Positions 6,143 through 12,325 of a stretch of 21,184 nucleotides of DNA are shown piece by piece. The position numbers and the translations under genes are program-made. The stretch's first letter is position 1; the number at the start of each line of letters is the position of its first letter. The notes under the pieces were generated by a model. It saw only the letters and a program-made list of their open reading frames with translations, ran no database searches and was not told the origin of the DNA. Source of the DNA: UQRS01 sp964481575 (lineage in GTDB: Bacteria > Bacillota > Clostridia > Oscillospirales > Acutalibacteraceae); assembly GCA_964481575.1 (NCBI GenBank), contig CAYZTR010000037.1, positions 1 to 21,184 on the forward strand, in the 5' to 3' direction.

Positions 6143-7012
6143 TCACGGCAACTCATTCTTATGCTCCATAAGATAATCAATAAAATATTTGCTCGCTATC
6201 GGCATGCTGTCCCTATCTTTATAAGCTACCGCAAGAGTACGGTATATCGGTGGATCAACGGACAGGCACACATTATCAAAGTTCGTACGCCGAAGCATAA
6301 GCTCAGCTAAAATACTGACGCCGAGTCCTGCTTCTACCATTGTCATAATGGCATAGTCGTCATGAATCGTATATTTGATCTTCGGCTTAATCCCTGCATG
6401 TTCAAACGCTGCCAGCGGTTCGCTGTACTGTCCTTCCTCAAGCAAAATGAATGGTTCATCGGCAATGTCGGAAAGTCGGACACTTTCATTTTTTGCAAGT
6501 GGATGGCTTTTCGGAAGCACCGCCAGCATTTCACCGTCCTTAATTATTTTTGTCTGCAACTCTGTGCTGGCATAAGGCGTGATAAATCCAAAGTCAATCG
6601 CACCTGTCCTGATCCATTCGGGAATCAAGGTATAGTCCCCTTGATGAAACAAAAATTCTACATTTGGATACTGCTCTTGGAATCCTTTAATCAACTGCGG
6701 CATCCAGTGGCAAGTGATACTCGAAATTGTGCCGACACGAATAATCCCTGTTTCAAGTCCTTTGATTTCATTTGCTTTTTCCCGCATTGCCTGATACTGA
6801 TAAATCGACCGCTCAATAAATGGATATAATTCCGCCCCTTCAATCGTCAGCTTTACCCCGTGGCGGGAACGGCTAAGCAGTTTCATAGAAAGCTCCTTTT
6901 CCAAAGAAGCAATCATTTGGCTGATGGAGGATTGCGTATATCCTAAAGCGTCTGCCGCTTTTGTAAATCCGCCAAGCTCTATAATTTTCTGTAAAGCTAT
7001 ATATCGGTTCAT
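6143..7012 (-). CDS. LysR-family transcriptional regulator
   Basis: A DNA-binding regulator of 289 residues that probably controls the divergent MFS gene and itself. The N-terminal winged helix-turn-helix (about 1-60) is FTKAADALGYTQSSISQMI followed by LEKELSMKLLSRSRHGVKLT. The rest is the periplasmic-binding-like effector domain (IIRVGTISSI onward, with GAIDFGFI and GLGVSIL). Start: MNRYIALQKIIELG is the normal family N-terminus. There is no good Shine-Dalgarno at its own ATG. Instead a 4-codon mini-ORF (ATG at 7023-7021, encoding MILE) with an AAGGA site ends in a TGA that overlaps the LysR ATG, suggesting coupled re-initiation. The effector is unknown. Confidence 0.92.
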   Translation of the reverse strand: MNRYIALQKIIELGGFTKAADALGYTQSSISQMIASLEKELSMKLLSRSRHGVKLTIEGAELYPFIERSIYQYQAMREKANEIKGLETGIIRVGTISSITCHWMPQLIKGFQEQYPNVEFLFHQGDYTLIPEWIRTGAIDFGFITPYASTELQTKIIKDGEMLAVLPKSHPLAKNESVRLSDIADEPFILLEEGQYSEPLAAFEHAGIKPKIKYTIHDDYAIMTMVEAGLGVSILAELMLRRTNFDNVCLSVDPPIYRTLAVAYKDRDSMPIASKYFIDYLMEHKNELP

Positions 7013-7054
7013 TCTAAAATCATTTTTCCTTATTTTAATATTAGAAATATTCGT

Positions 7055-7091
7055 TTTACTTATTATACGACATTGAGTATAATAAAGTCAA
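7055..7091. promoter_or_regulatory. Interlocked divergent promoters on a palindromic operator
   Basis: A perfect 9-bp inverted repeat, TTATTATAC (7060-7068) and GTATAATAA (7077-7085), has an 8-base spacer. Each arm carries a TATAAT: at 7078-7083 for the MFS gene (with TTTACT at 7055-7060, spacer 17) and at 7067-7062 for lysR (with TTGACT at 7091-7086, spacer 18). The two promoters therefore overlap, and the symmetric site is the natural LysR binding site. Confidence 0.75.
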
Positions 7092-7119
7092 GAAATCAGG
7101 TTAATGATTGAGGTGACTT

Positions 7120-8346
7120 ATGGAAAAATCAACGATTCAAAAGAAAAACCGTATTCTGCAATACATCATCGCCCTTGCCGCCGGCTGCCTTGTGTTTGCC
7201 ATTATGCAGGGGATTCACGATAACTATGGCATTATGCTTCCCGGCATTGTGGAGCACTCAGGATTTGACTACGCTTCGGTTAGCTTTGTCATTGCTGTCG
7301 GACAGATTTTATATGGTGCGACACAGCCCCTTTTCGGTATGCTGGCCATCAAAAAATCTAACGCTTTTGTGATGCTTGTCGGAATTATCCTGATGGCTGC
7401 AGGGCTGATTGTTACGCCGTTCTGCAGCGGGCTGTGGAGTTTACTGATTTTCTTTGGTATTTTACTTCCCGCAGGAACGGGAGCGCTGTGCTTCGGAATC
7501 GTCATGGGAGCGTTAGCGCCAATCATAGGAGAAAAGAGAGCCGCTGTTGCATCGGGTATCGTGCAGGCAAGCGCAGGTGTGGGTGATGCGGTGATGTCGC
7601 CCCTTTTGCAGCATTTGACAGACGGCTTCGGCGTAACGGTTTCTATGCCCGTATTTAGTATTCCGATTCTGCTAATGCTTCCTGTTGTCTTTTGGCTGGG
7701 CGCAAAGAAAAATAAATTTGACAAATCTGTATCTGTACAAGTAGAAGTAAAGTCCAACGCAAAAAAGGAAAAGCTATCCGATATACTGAAATCCGCTTTT
7801 CGTGACCGTACATATTGGTGTTTGCTGATTGGGTTCTCCACCTGTGGATTTCATATGTCAATTATTGAAACGCACCTTTTTTCACAGTATGTAGAAAGTG
7901 GGATTCCCGGTACTCTCGCTTCGCTTACCTTGACTGTATACGGTATTTTTACGATGCTCGGTGCGGTTATCACTGGATTTTTGGGGCAAAAATTCCGTAT
8001 GAAAAACATTCTTATGATCGTATACATCACACGAATTTTAATAGCGCTTGCTTTTATTTCTCTGCCAAAATCAACGCTATTTGCCTTTATTGCAACAGGT
8101 ATGCTCGGACTTACGGGCGATTCCACTGTCCCGCCGACCACGGGAATTATCAGCAATAAAGTCGGCGTAGCAAAAATGGCGGTTGTCTACGGATCTATAT
8201 TCATAGGACATCAGCTTGGCGCATTTGCTTCCGCTTGGCTCGGCGGTATTCTCGTCAGCACTGCACTCGGTTATACAGCATTGTGGATTGCAGATTTATG
8301 TTTGTGTACAACAGCGACAGTTGCCAGCTTCAAAATTCGGGATTGA
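7120..8346 (+). CDS. MFS transporter
   Basis: A major facilitator superfamily permease of 408 residues with about 12 hydrophobic segments. A central hydrophilic loop (about residues 195-225, rich in Lys) separates two six-helix halves. It would move a small solute across the cytoplasmic membrane, either as uptake or efflux. The substrate cannot be read from the sequence. GAGGTGA lies 6 bases before the ATG. It is transcribed away from the LysR gene through a shared operator, the usual layout for an inducible transporter sensed by its own substrate. Base composition is intermediate between the AT-rich neighbours on the left and the GC-rich backbone. Confidence 0.9.
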   Translation: MEKSTIQKKNRILQYIIALAAGCLVFAIMQGIHDNYGIMLPGIVEHSGFDYASVSFVIAVGQILYGATQPLFGMLAIKKSNAFVMLVGIILMAAGLIVTPFCSGLWSLLIFFGILLPAGTGALCFGIVMGALAPIIGEKRAAVASGIVQASAGVGDAVMSPLLQHLTDGFGVTVSMPVFSIPILLMLPVVFWLGAKKNKFDKSVSVQVEVKSNAKKEKLSDILKSAFRDRTYWCLLIGFSTCGFHMSIIETHLFSQYVESGIPGTLASLTLTVYGIFTMLGAVITGFLGQKFRMKNILMIVYITRILIALAFISLPKSTLFAFIATGMLGLTGDSTVPPTTGIISNKVGVAKMAVVYGSIFIGHQLGAFASAWLGGILVSTALGYTALWIADLCLCTTATVASFKIRD

Positions 8347-8431
8347 TTGCACTTAATTTTTCTATAGAGATGATGAAAAAGATTCAAACATGTTTCATGT
8401 GCTTTTCAACAATAATAATTTGATAGCAAGT

Positions 8432-8459
8432 GAAAAAAAGAACATATAAAAGATATGTT
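8432..8459 (-). terminator. Minus-strand terminator attached to repeat copy C
   Basis: Read on the minus strand, AACATAT, a 5-base loop and ATATGTT are followed by CTTTTTTT. No intact minus-strand gene precedes it; the tRNA-end-like copy C does. It therefore looks like the terminator of a lost tRNA gene. Confidence 0.6.
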
Positions 8460-8492
8460 GTCGTTTTGGTGGGTGGACTTGAACCCTCACAG
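8438..8492. repeat. Repeat copy C (tRNA-end-like, cassette boundary)
   Basis: Related to copies A and B: AAAGAACATATAAAAGAT, then TTGG and TGGGTGGACTTGAACCC. On the minus strand this reads as a T-loop (GGGTTCAAGTCC) and an ACCCACCA end, but the T-stem is no longer complementary. It overlaps the terminator at 8432-8459. It closes the LysR-MFS cassette on the right. Confidence 0.6.
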
Positions 8493-8499
8493 TTTTTTA

Positions 8500-8524
8500 A
8501 TGAAATATTTTGGCTTACGCCAAA
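8500..8524. repeat. Single leftover hairpin of the array type
   Basis: ATGAAAT followed by TTTGGC-TTAC-GCCAAA and then TTGAAAAAAGCACTT. This is the same linker, loop and right-end sequence as the six-hairpin array near 5.8-5.96 kb, reduced to one unit. Confidence 0.65.
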
Positions 8525-8525
8525 T

Positions 8526-8553
8526 TGAAAAAAGCACTTCCGAAGAAGTGCTT
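8526..8553 (-). terminator. Terminator of tRNA-Arg
   Basis: On the minus strand, AAGCACTTC, a TTCG tetraloop and GAAGTGCTT (9-bp stem) are followed by TTTTTT, a few bases after the tRNA 3' end. Confidence 0.92.
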
Positions 8554-8558
8554 ATTTC

Positions 8559-8635
8559 TGGTGCGCCCGACTGGATTCGAACCAGCGGCCTTTAGAGTCG
8601 GAGTCTAACGCTCTATCCAGCTGAGCTACGAGCGC
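8559..8635 (-). tRNA. tRNA-Arg (CCG)
   Basis: Complete cloverleaf: acceptor GCGCTCG with CGGGCGC, D-stem GCTC/GAGC, anticodon stem TTAGA/TCTAA with loop CTCCGAC (anticodon CCG, reading CGG), T-arm CTGG-TTCGAAT-CCAG, discriminator A and encoded CCA. It has its own strong promoter and terminator. The accessory block begins right after its 3' end, which makes it the likely integration anchor. Confidence 0.95.
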
Positions 8636-8660
8636 AAATACACTTTCCAGCGCGATTTAT

Positions 8661-8689
8661 AGTATAACACCTTGCGCCAAAAATGTCAA
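8661..8689 (-). promoter_or_regulatory. Promoter of tRNA-Arg
   Basis: On the minus strand, TTGACA (8689-8684), a 17-base spacer and TATACT (8666-8661), 25 bases before the tRNA 5' end. Confidence 0.92.
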
Positions 8690-8871
8690 CCCATTTTTGC
8701 CAGCCAATGCACAAACCCAGGAAAAAGTTTGTCCACCGGCACAGAAAAACGCCGGTGCTATTTCATATCATGCACATCCCGCCCCCTTGCACCCATCTTC
8801 TAATACCCGCAAAGCAGCCATTTATCCCTGTATAATTTCACAAGAAATCCGTTTTTATCAGCAACTTTTTG

Positions 8872-8900
8872 TTGACTTGTGCATAAACTGGGATTATAAT
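8872..8900 (+). promoter_or_regulatory. Promoter of the Gly/Pro-rich membrane protein
   Basis: TTGACT, a 17-base spacer and TATAAT, about 55 bases before the start codon. Confidence 0.88.
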
Positions 8901-8955
8901 AACGGTAGAAATCATTTATCGAAATGGTATTGTTTTTCTGAAAGGAGGAAGCCCT

Positions 8956-9195
8956 ATGCCCGGTCACAGAGGCGGCCCCAGAATGCACGGTCCCGGTCCC
9001 GGCGGTGGTCCTGGAATGCGCAGTCCCGGCGGCCCCAGAGGCGGCGGCTGGCGCCAACCTCCTCCGCCACCACAGCATTATGGCGGTTTTGGCTGGGGTC
9101 CCCGGCGGCGTGGCTGCCTGGGGTGCTGTACCATGCTATTCCTGCCGGCAGCGTTGCTTGCGCTGGCAGGGATGCTTTTGATTTTGATTTTTTAA
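8956..9195 (+). CDS. Small Gly/Pro/Arg-rich protein with one C-terminal membrane segment
   Basis: Not a family I can name. The 79 residues fall into two parts. A low-complexity, positively charged N-terminal tract of Gly, Pro and Arg (PGHRGGPRMHGPGPGGG..., then a PPPPPQHYGGFGWGPRRRG stretch) covers about 1-52. A Cys pair (CLGCC, 54-58) then leads into a single hydrophobic helix ending LALAGMLLILIF. The gene is clearly expressed: a near-consensus promoter, AAAGGAGG 7-14 bases before ATG, and a dedicated terminator. The layout suggests a tail-anchored protein with a disordered cytoplasmic arm; which side the arm faces is not certain. Confidence 0.8.
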   Translation: MPGHRGGPRMHGPGPGGGPGMRSPGGPRGGGWRQPPPPPQHYGGFGWGPRRRGCLGCCTMLFLPAALLALAGMLLILIF

Positions 9196-9218
9196 GAGAC
9201 GGGTTCCAAAGCGGATGG

Positions 9219-9260
9219 ATCCGAGTCTGCTCCCCTTGAGCGGATTCGGATTTATTTTTC
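9219..9260 (+). terminator. Terminator after the Gly/Pro-rich gene
   Basis: A 13-bp stem (9219-9231 with 9239-9251, two G-U pairs) with a 7-base loop is followed by TTATTTTTC. Confidence 0.8.
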
Positions 9261-9434
9261 CACTGTATCCGGTTTTTGCAAATACCCACAGGGAACAGAG
9301 GCCGATCTAAAGCATCCGAATCCACTTTCCCAGTTGGACTGCCGGCAACTTGTTGTACCGCAGGAAGAAAGAACACCACAGAAGCCTCCGGCGGCACGGG
9401 TCTGCTTCTGATGCTGCAAAGAGGTGAATCTACC

Positions 9435-10625
9435 ATGCTGCCCTTCCCATCTCCCCAGGAAATCGCCGCAAGCAAAGCGCAGGTACTGGAACGCATCCGG
9501 AACCATCATCTGCGCAGATTTGCAGGTTCCAAAGGAAAAATCTTTTATATTTCCGACGCCTATCCCGGCGTCTGGCTGGAGCATACTTATGATGCGGTGG
9601 CCTGGGGCTGCCTTTATCCGGAGGAAAGCGAAATCGCCATGAACCAGGTTCGGCTGTTTCTGGATCATCAGAAACCGGACGGCCAGCTGCCCTGCTACAT
9701 CTGGAAGGATCAGGTGGGCTACGGTCAGCTGCAGGAGGGGGTTTCCTTTGCCCGGCTTTGCTATGAAACGGCAAAAATGAATGACAATCTGGCCTTTATG
9801 CGGCGCTGCTATGAAAGCTGCAAAAAATGGGAGGCCTGGCTGGTGGAACACCGGATGGATCCTGACATAGGCCTGCTGAAAACCTACTGCGGCTATGACA
9901 CGGGCCATGACAACAGCGCCCGGTTTGCCGACACCAAATATCCCGGCGATATGACCACCGCAGAGCCGCGGGACGCTAAGGTTCCCCCCACGGATGACCC
10001 GTTGCTGCCCTTTTACTCGCCGGACATTAACGCAGTATTTTTCAATACCCGGACGGCCCTGGCAGATATGGCCATGACCCTGTCCAACCTGGAGAAGGCG
10101 GCCCAATGGCGCAGCAAAGCCGACCAGATCCGGGATCGGCTGTTTCACTATTGTTATGATGCCGAGGATCAGTTCTTTTATGATGTAGACCGGAATTTAC
10201 ACCGGCGAAAGATCAAATCCATCGCCATTACCAGCTTGTTTTGTGAGCATGTGCTGGAGGTATGGGACGCCCAGAAAATTTTCCTCCGTTATTTCGAGGA
10301 CGCCAGGGAATTTAGGACGCCCTACCCTTACCCCAGCCTGTCGGTTTCCGACCCCCATTGGGCGCAAAATAAGCCGGGAAATTCCTGGAATTTTTACAGT
10401 CAGGGCCTGACCGCCCTACGCTCTCTGCGCTGGATGGACCGGTACGGCTTCGGCTACCAGCAAAAGGAAAATATGCGGGCCTGGGTGGCCGCTTGGACTA
10501 ATAGCCAGAGTACCCGCTTTGGCCAGGAGCTGCATCCCCTGACCGGCGCACCCTCTAACGCTTCGGCGTATTATTCCAGCACCATGCTGTATTATCTGTA
10601 CGCCCTGGAACGCCTGGGGTATTAG
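9435..10625 (+). CDS. (alpha/alpha)6-barrel glycoside hydrolase, MGH1/GH63/trehalase-like
   Basis: A 396-residue cytoplasmic protein with the look of the six-hairpin glycosidase fold seen in GH63, GH37 and mannosylglycerate-hydrolase-like (MGH1) proteins. Supporting stretches are YPGVWLEHTYDAVAWG near the N-terminus, KPDGQLPCYIWKD, the central YSPDINAVFFNTRTALADMA, and the C-terminal NSWNFYSQGLTALRSLRW followed by QELHPLTGAPSN, where a glutamate before H-P-x-T-G is typical of the family's active site. There is no signal peptide, so it would act on an imported or intracellular glycoside; the substrate is not predictable. The frame is open further upstream, but ATG 9435 follows AGAGGTGA by 7 bases and gives a sensible N-terminus. 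It appears monocistronic. Confidence 0.78.
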   Translation: MLPFPSPQEIAASKAQVLERIRNHHLRRFAGSKGKIFYISDAYPGVWLEHTYDAVAWGCLYPEESEIAMNQVRLFLDHQKPDGQLPCYIWKDQVGYGQLQEGVSFARLCYETAKMNDNLAFMRRCYESCKKWEAWLVEHRMDPDIGLLKTYCGYDTGHDNSARFADTKYPGDMTTAEPRDAKVPPTDDPLLPFYSPDINAVFFNTRTALADMAMTLSNLEKAAQWRSKADQIRDRLFHYCYDAEDQFFYDVDRNLHRRKIKSIAITSLFCEHVLEVWDAQKIFLRYFEDAREFRTPYPYPSLSVSDPHWAQNKPGNSWNFYSQGLTALRSLRWMDRYGFGYQQKENMRAWVAAWTNSQSTRFGQELHPLTGAPSNASAYYSSTMLYYLYALERLGY

Positions 10626-10692
10626 GCACCCAACTATAATAAAAATTTTCAACATTATATGTGGTTTTTGACGATTTTTGACAGAAACAGGG

Positions 10693-10721
10693 TTGCATTG
10701 TGGGAGTATTCATGTTATAAT
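10693..10721 (+). promoter_or_regulatory. Promoter abutting the DUF2752 start codon
   Basis: TTGCAT, a 17-base spacer and TATAAT (10716-10721). The expected transcription start, about 7 bases later, falls on or next to the ATG at 10728. Confidence 0.75.
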
Positions 10722-10727
10722 GTACTT

Positions 10728-11090
10728 ATGAGACGGATTACGCATTGGAAATGGAAACTGCTTTTGACCGGCGCCTATGGAATTCTGGTGCTGGGGGCCT
10801 ATCTTTGCCGAATTCCCTGTTTATATTTGGGGTTGCTGCACATTTCCTGTCCCGGCTGCGGTATGACCCGGGCGTGGCTTTGTGCGCTGCATCTGGACTT
10901 TGCGGGGGCTTTTGCTTTTCATCCCATGTTCTGGGCCGTGCCCCTTTGCTACCTGTTTATTTTGTTTGACGGGCATCTGTTCCGCCAACGCTGGCTGAAT
11001 ATTGCGGTGCTGGCCGCTTTGGCCCTGGGTTTTGGGGCGGTCTTTTTCCTGCGGCTGTACGCTCCGCCCCCCTTTCTTTTTGCCGAATAA
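10728..11090 (+). CDS. DUF2752 membrane protein
   Basis: A 120-residue integral membrane protein of unknown function with the DUF2752 signature CPGCGMTRA (Cys41, Cys44), flanked by three to four hydrophobic segments (LLLTGAYGILVLGAYL near the start, FWAVPLCYLFILF in the middle, and a final alanine/leucine helix). The frame could start 23 codons earlier at 10659, but that extension crosses the promoter and has no ribosome binding site. With ATG 10728 there is also no Shine-Dalgarno, and the mRNA would begin at the start codon itself, so the transcript may be leaderless. The zinc-ribbon TM2 gene follows 35 bases later; many DUF2752 genes neighbour TM2-domain genes, and the two may work together in the membrane. 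Confidence 0.85.
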   Translation: MRRITHWKWKLLLTGAYGILVLGAYLCRIPCLYLGLLHISCPGCGMTRAWLCALHLDFAGAFAFHPMFWAVPLCYLFILFDGHLFRQRWLNIAVLAALALGFGAVFFLRLYAPPPFLFAE

Positions 11091-11105
11091 CCTGGCAACA
11101 GGTTA
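11088..11105 (+). other. Small hairpin between DUF2752 and TM2 genes
   Basis: TAACCTG-GCAA-CAGGTTA, a perfect 7-bp stem that includes the DUF2752 stop codon, followed by TATTTTAGG. It may be a weak attenuator or an mRNA-stability element that lets the downstream gene be expressed differently. Confidence 0.4.
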
Positions 11106-11125
11106 TATTTTAGGAGGTATGAATT

Positions 11126-11518
11126 ATGTTTTGTAGAAACTGTGGAAATCCCATGGACGATCGTGCAGCGGTCTGCATCAAATGCGGTGTCGCCACCGGA
11201 CAGGGCGTCAACTTCTGCCCCAACTGCGGTACCCAGACCCAGCCCAATGCAGCAGTCTGCATCAAATGCGGTGTCGCCCTGCCTCAGCCCATTCCCCAGG
11301 GCGAGCAAAAGTCCAAGTTGACCGCCGGCCTGCTGGGTATTCTCCTAGGCGGCTTAGGTATTCACAATTTCTATCTGGGTTATGTGGGCAAGGGCATTGC
11401 ACAGATCGTGCTGTCCTTCTGCTTCGGTATCGGCTATATCTGGGGCCTGATCGAAGGCATCCTGATCCTGACCGGCTCCATTAAAACGGACGCCAAAGGC
11501 ATCCCTCTCAAGGATTGA
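11126..11518 (+). CDS. Zinc-ribbon TM2-domain membrane protein
   Basis: A 130-residue protein with two zinc ribbons and a TM2 domain. Residues 1-25 give CRNCG and CIKCG, residues 30-55 give CPNCG and CIKCG: four CxxC knuckles, enough for two metal sites. After a short linker the TM2 domain runs KLTAGLLGILLGGLGIHNFYLGYVGKGI to the second membrane helix, with the typical G-x-x-x-x-H-N/R-F-Y-L-G motif. The role of TM2 proteins is not established in bacteria. AGGAGG precedes the ATG by 7 bases. The two ribbons were partly duplicated at DNA level (30 bases with one mismatch near 11166 and 11251). It shares a transcript, or at least a neighbourhood, with DUF2752. Confidence 0.88.
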   Translation: MFCRNCGNPMDDRAAVCIKCGVATGQGVNFCPNCGTQTQPNAAVCIKCGVALPQPIPQGEQKSKLTAGLLGILLGGLGIHNFYLGYVGKGIAQIVLSFCFGIGYIWGLIEGILILTGSIKTDAKGIPLKD

Positions 11519-11527
11519 TATTATTGT

Positions 11528-11570
11528 AAAAAAGCTGTCTCCGGCCTGCTGGTGGGAGACAGCTTTTTTT
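11528..11570. terminator. Bidirectional terminator between TM2 and DUF5662 genes
   Basis: A 15-bp stem (11528-11542 with 11555-11569-type pairing, AAAAAAGCTGTCTCC against its complement) is followed by T residues on the plus strand and bounded by A residues on the left. It therefore works for both convergent genes. Confidence 0.9.
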
Positions 11571-11616
11571 CATTTATGAAGATACCGCACTCCAGAGGAC
11601 AGCTTGCAGGGCGCAG

Positions 11617-12165
11617 TCATTCCCTTTTCCTTTGCCGGTCGGCCCGGACTGCCTGACGAATCTGGGCGAAGGTAGCCTCCTCCCCCTGCTCCGCCAACAT
11701 AGTCAGCCAGCCTTCCAGCAGCGCTGAGGTGGCCGGATGAATCATCCGCACCTTTTTGGCCTGAAGAAAATAATCCAGGGCGCTGCGATCAGTATACCGG
11801 TCACCCTGATAAATTTTGGAGGCGGCCACACGGTCGCAGAACATCTCCGCCACGTATCGAACAGGCATTTCAATGGGGGTCAGCTGCCGGGTTTTCACAT
11901 CATAGTCGGTCCAATACTCAAAATGGTGGCGATTGCGCCCTTTGTGATGCAGCCAGGCCCGGGAGTAACCGTACAACTCCCGTTCCTGTTCATTGGGGCT
12001 GCGAGATCCTTGGTAATACCGTGCACCGGGCAAAAACTCGGTTGGGGTGTATTTGGAGAGGTCGTGCCGTAGCCCCTGCCATAAGATGCCGGTCCGCCTA
12101 CAGTTGGCAATGACAGCATGCCGGTGCCGGGTAATCGTGAGAAAGTGTCCCAAAGGGTGCGCCAT
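11617..12165 (-). CDS. DUF5662 family protein
   Basis: A 182-residue soluble protein of a family common in Firmicutes and phages with no assigned function. Conserved features are HRHAVIANC near the start, LRHDLSKYTPTEF with an HD-type His-Asp, YYQGSRSPNEQER, and WLHHKGRNRHHFEYWTDY, a His-rich stretch that looks metal-binding. The combination of HD plus later paired His suggests a metal-dependent enzyme related to the HD superfamily, which is inference. I set the start at ATG 12165, after AAAGGAG, instead of 10 codons upstream. It has its own promoter at 12238-12266 and an unusual inverted repeat in its leader. It ends against a shared bidirectional terminator. Confidence 0.8.
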   Translation of the reverse strand: MAHPLGHFLTITRHRHAVIANCRRTGILWQGLRHDLSKYTPTEFLPGARYYQGSRSPNEQERELYGYSRAWLHHKGRNRHHFEYWTDYDVKTRQLTPIEMPVRYVAEMFCDRVAASKIYQGDRYTDRSALDYFLQAKKVRMIHPATSALLEGWLTMLAEQGEEATFAQIRQAVRADRQRKRE

Positions 12166-12192
12166 GGGGGGTGTTCTCCTTTCGCTGGATCC

Positions 12193-12226
12193 CATGCCAT
12201 GCAGTCAAACGCCGTTACATGGCATG
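12193..12226. promoter_or_regulatory. Perfect 9-bp inverted repeat in the DUF5662 leader
   Basis: CATGCCATG (12193-12201) and CATGGCATG (12218-12226) with a 16-base spacer, starting about 5 bases into the expected transcript. It could be a repressor operator or an RNA hairpin. Confidence 0.55.
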
Positions 12227-12237
12227 TTTCTTTTTGC

Positions 12238-12266
12238 AGTATACCAAAATTCCGTTGAACTTGCAA
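12238..12266 (-). promoter_or_regulatory. Promoter of the DUF5662 gene
   Basis: On the minus strand, TTGCAA (12266-12261), a 17-base spacer and TATACT (12243-12238). Confidence 0.72.
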
Positions 12267-12268
12267 GC

Positions 12269-12312
12269 AAAAACCGCACCCGAAGCACCTTTTCAGAGGG
12301 GCTGGGCGCGGT
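12269..12312 (-). terminator. Terminator of the BASS-dehydrogenase operon
   Basis: On the minus strand, ACCGCGCCC pairs with GGGTGCGGT (one G-U), extended inward by an imperfect 7-bp helix, and is followed by TTTTGC. It lies just after the dehydrogenase stop and directly before the next promoter. Confidence 0.75.
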
Positions 12313-12325
12313 ACCTTGCTTTTTG

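Noticed and set aside
8438..8492. Functional tRNA on the minus strand at repeat C
   Set aside because: T-stem bases do not pair and no acceptor 5' strand, D-arm or anticodon arm is present.
9252..10148. Minus-strand frame opposite the glycoside hydrolase
   Set aside because: No ribosome binding site or family match; it runs through a plus-strand terminator and gene.
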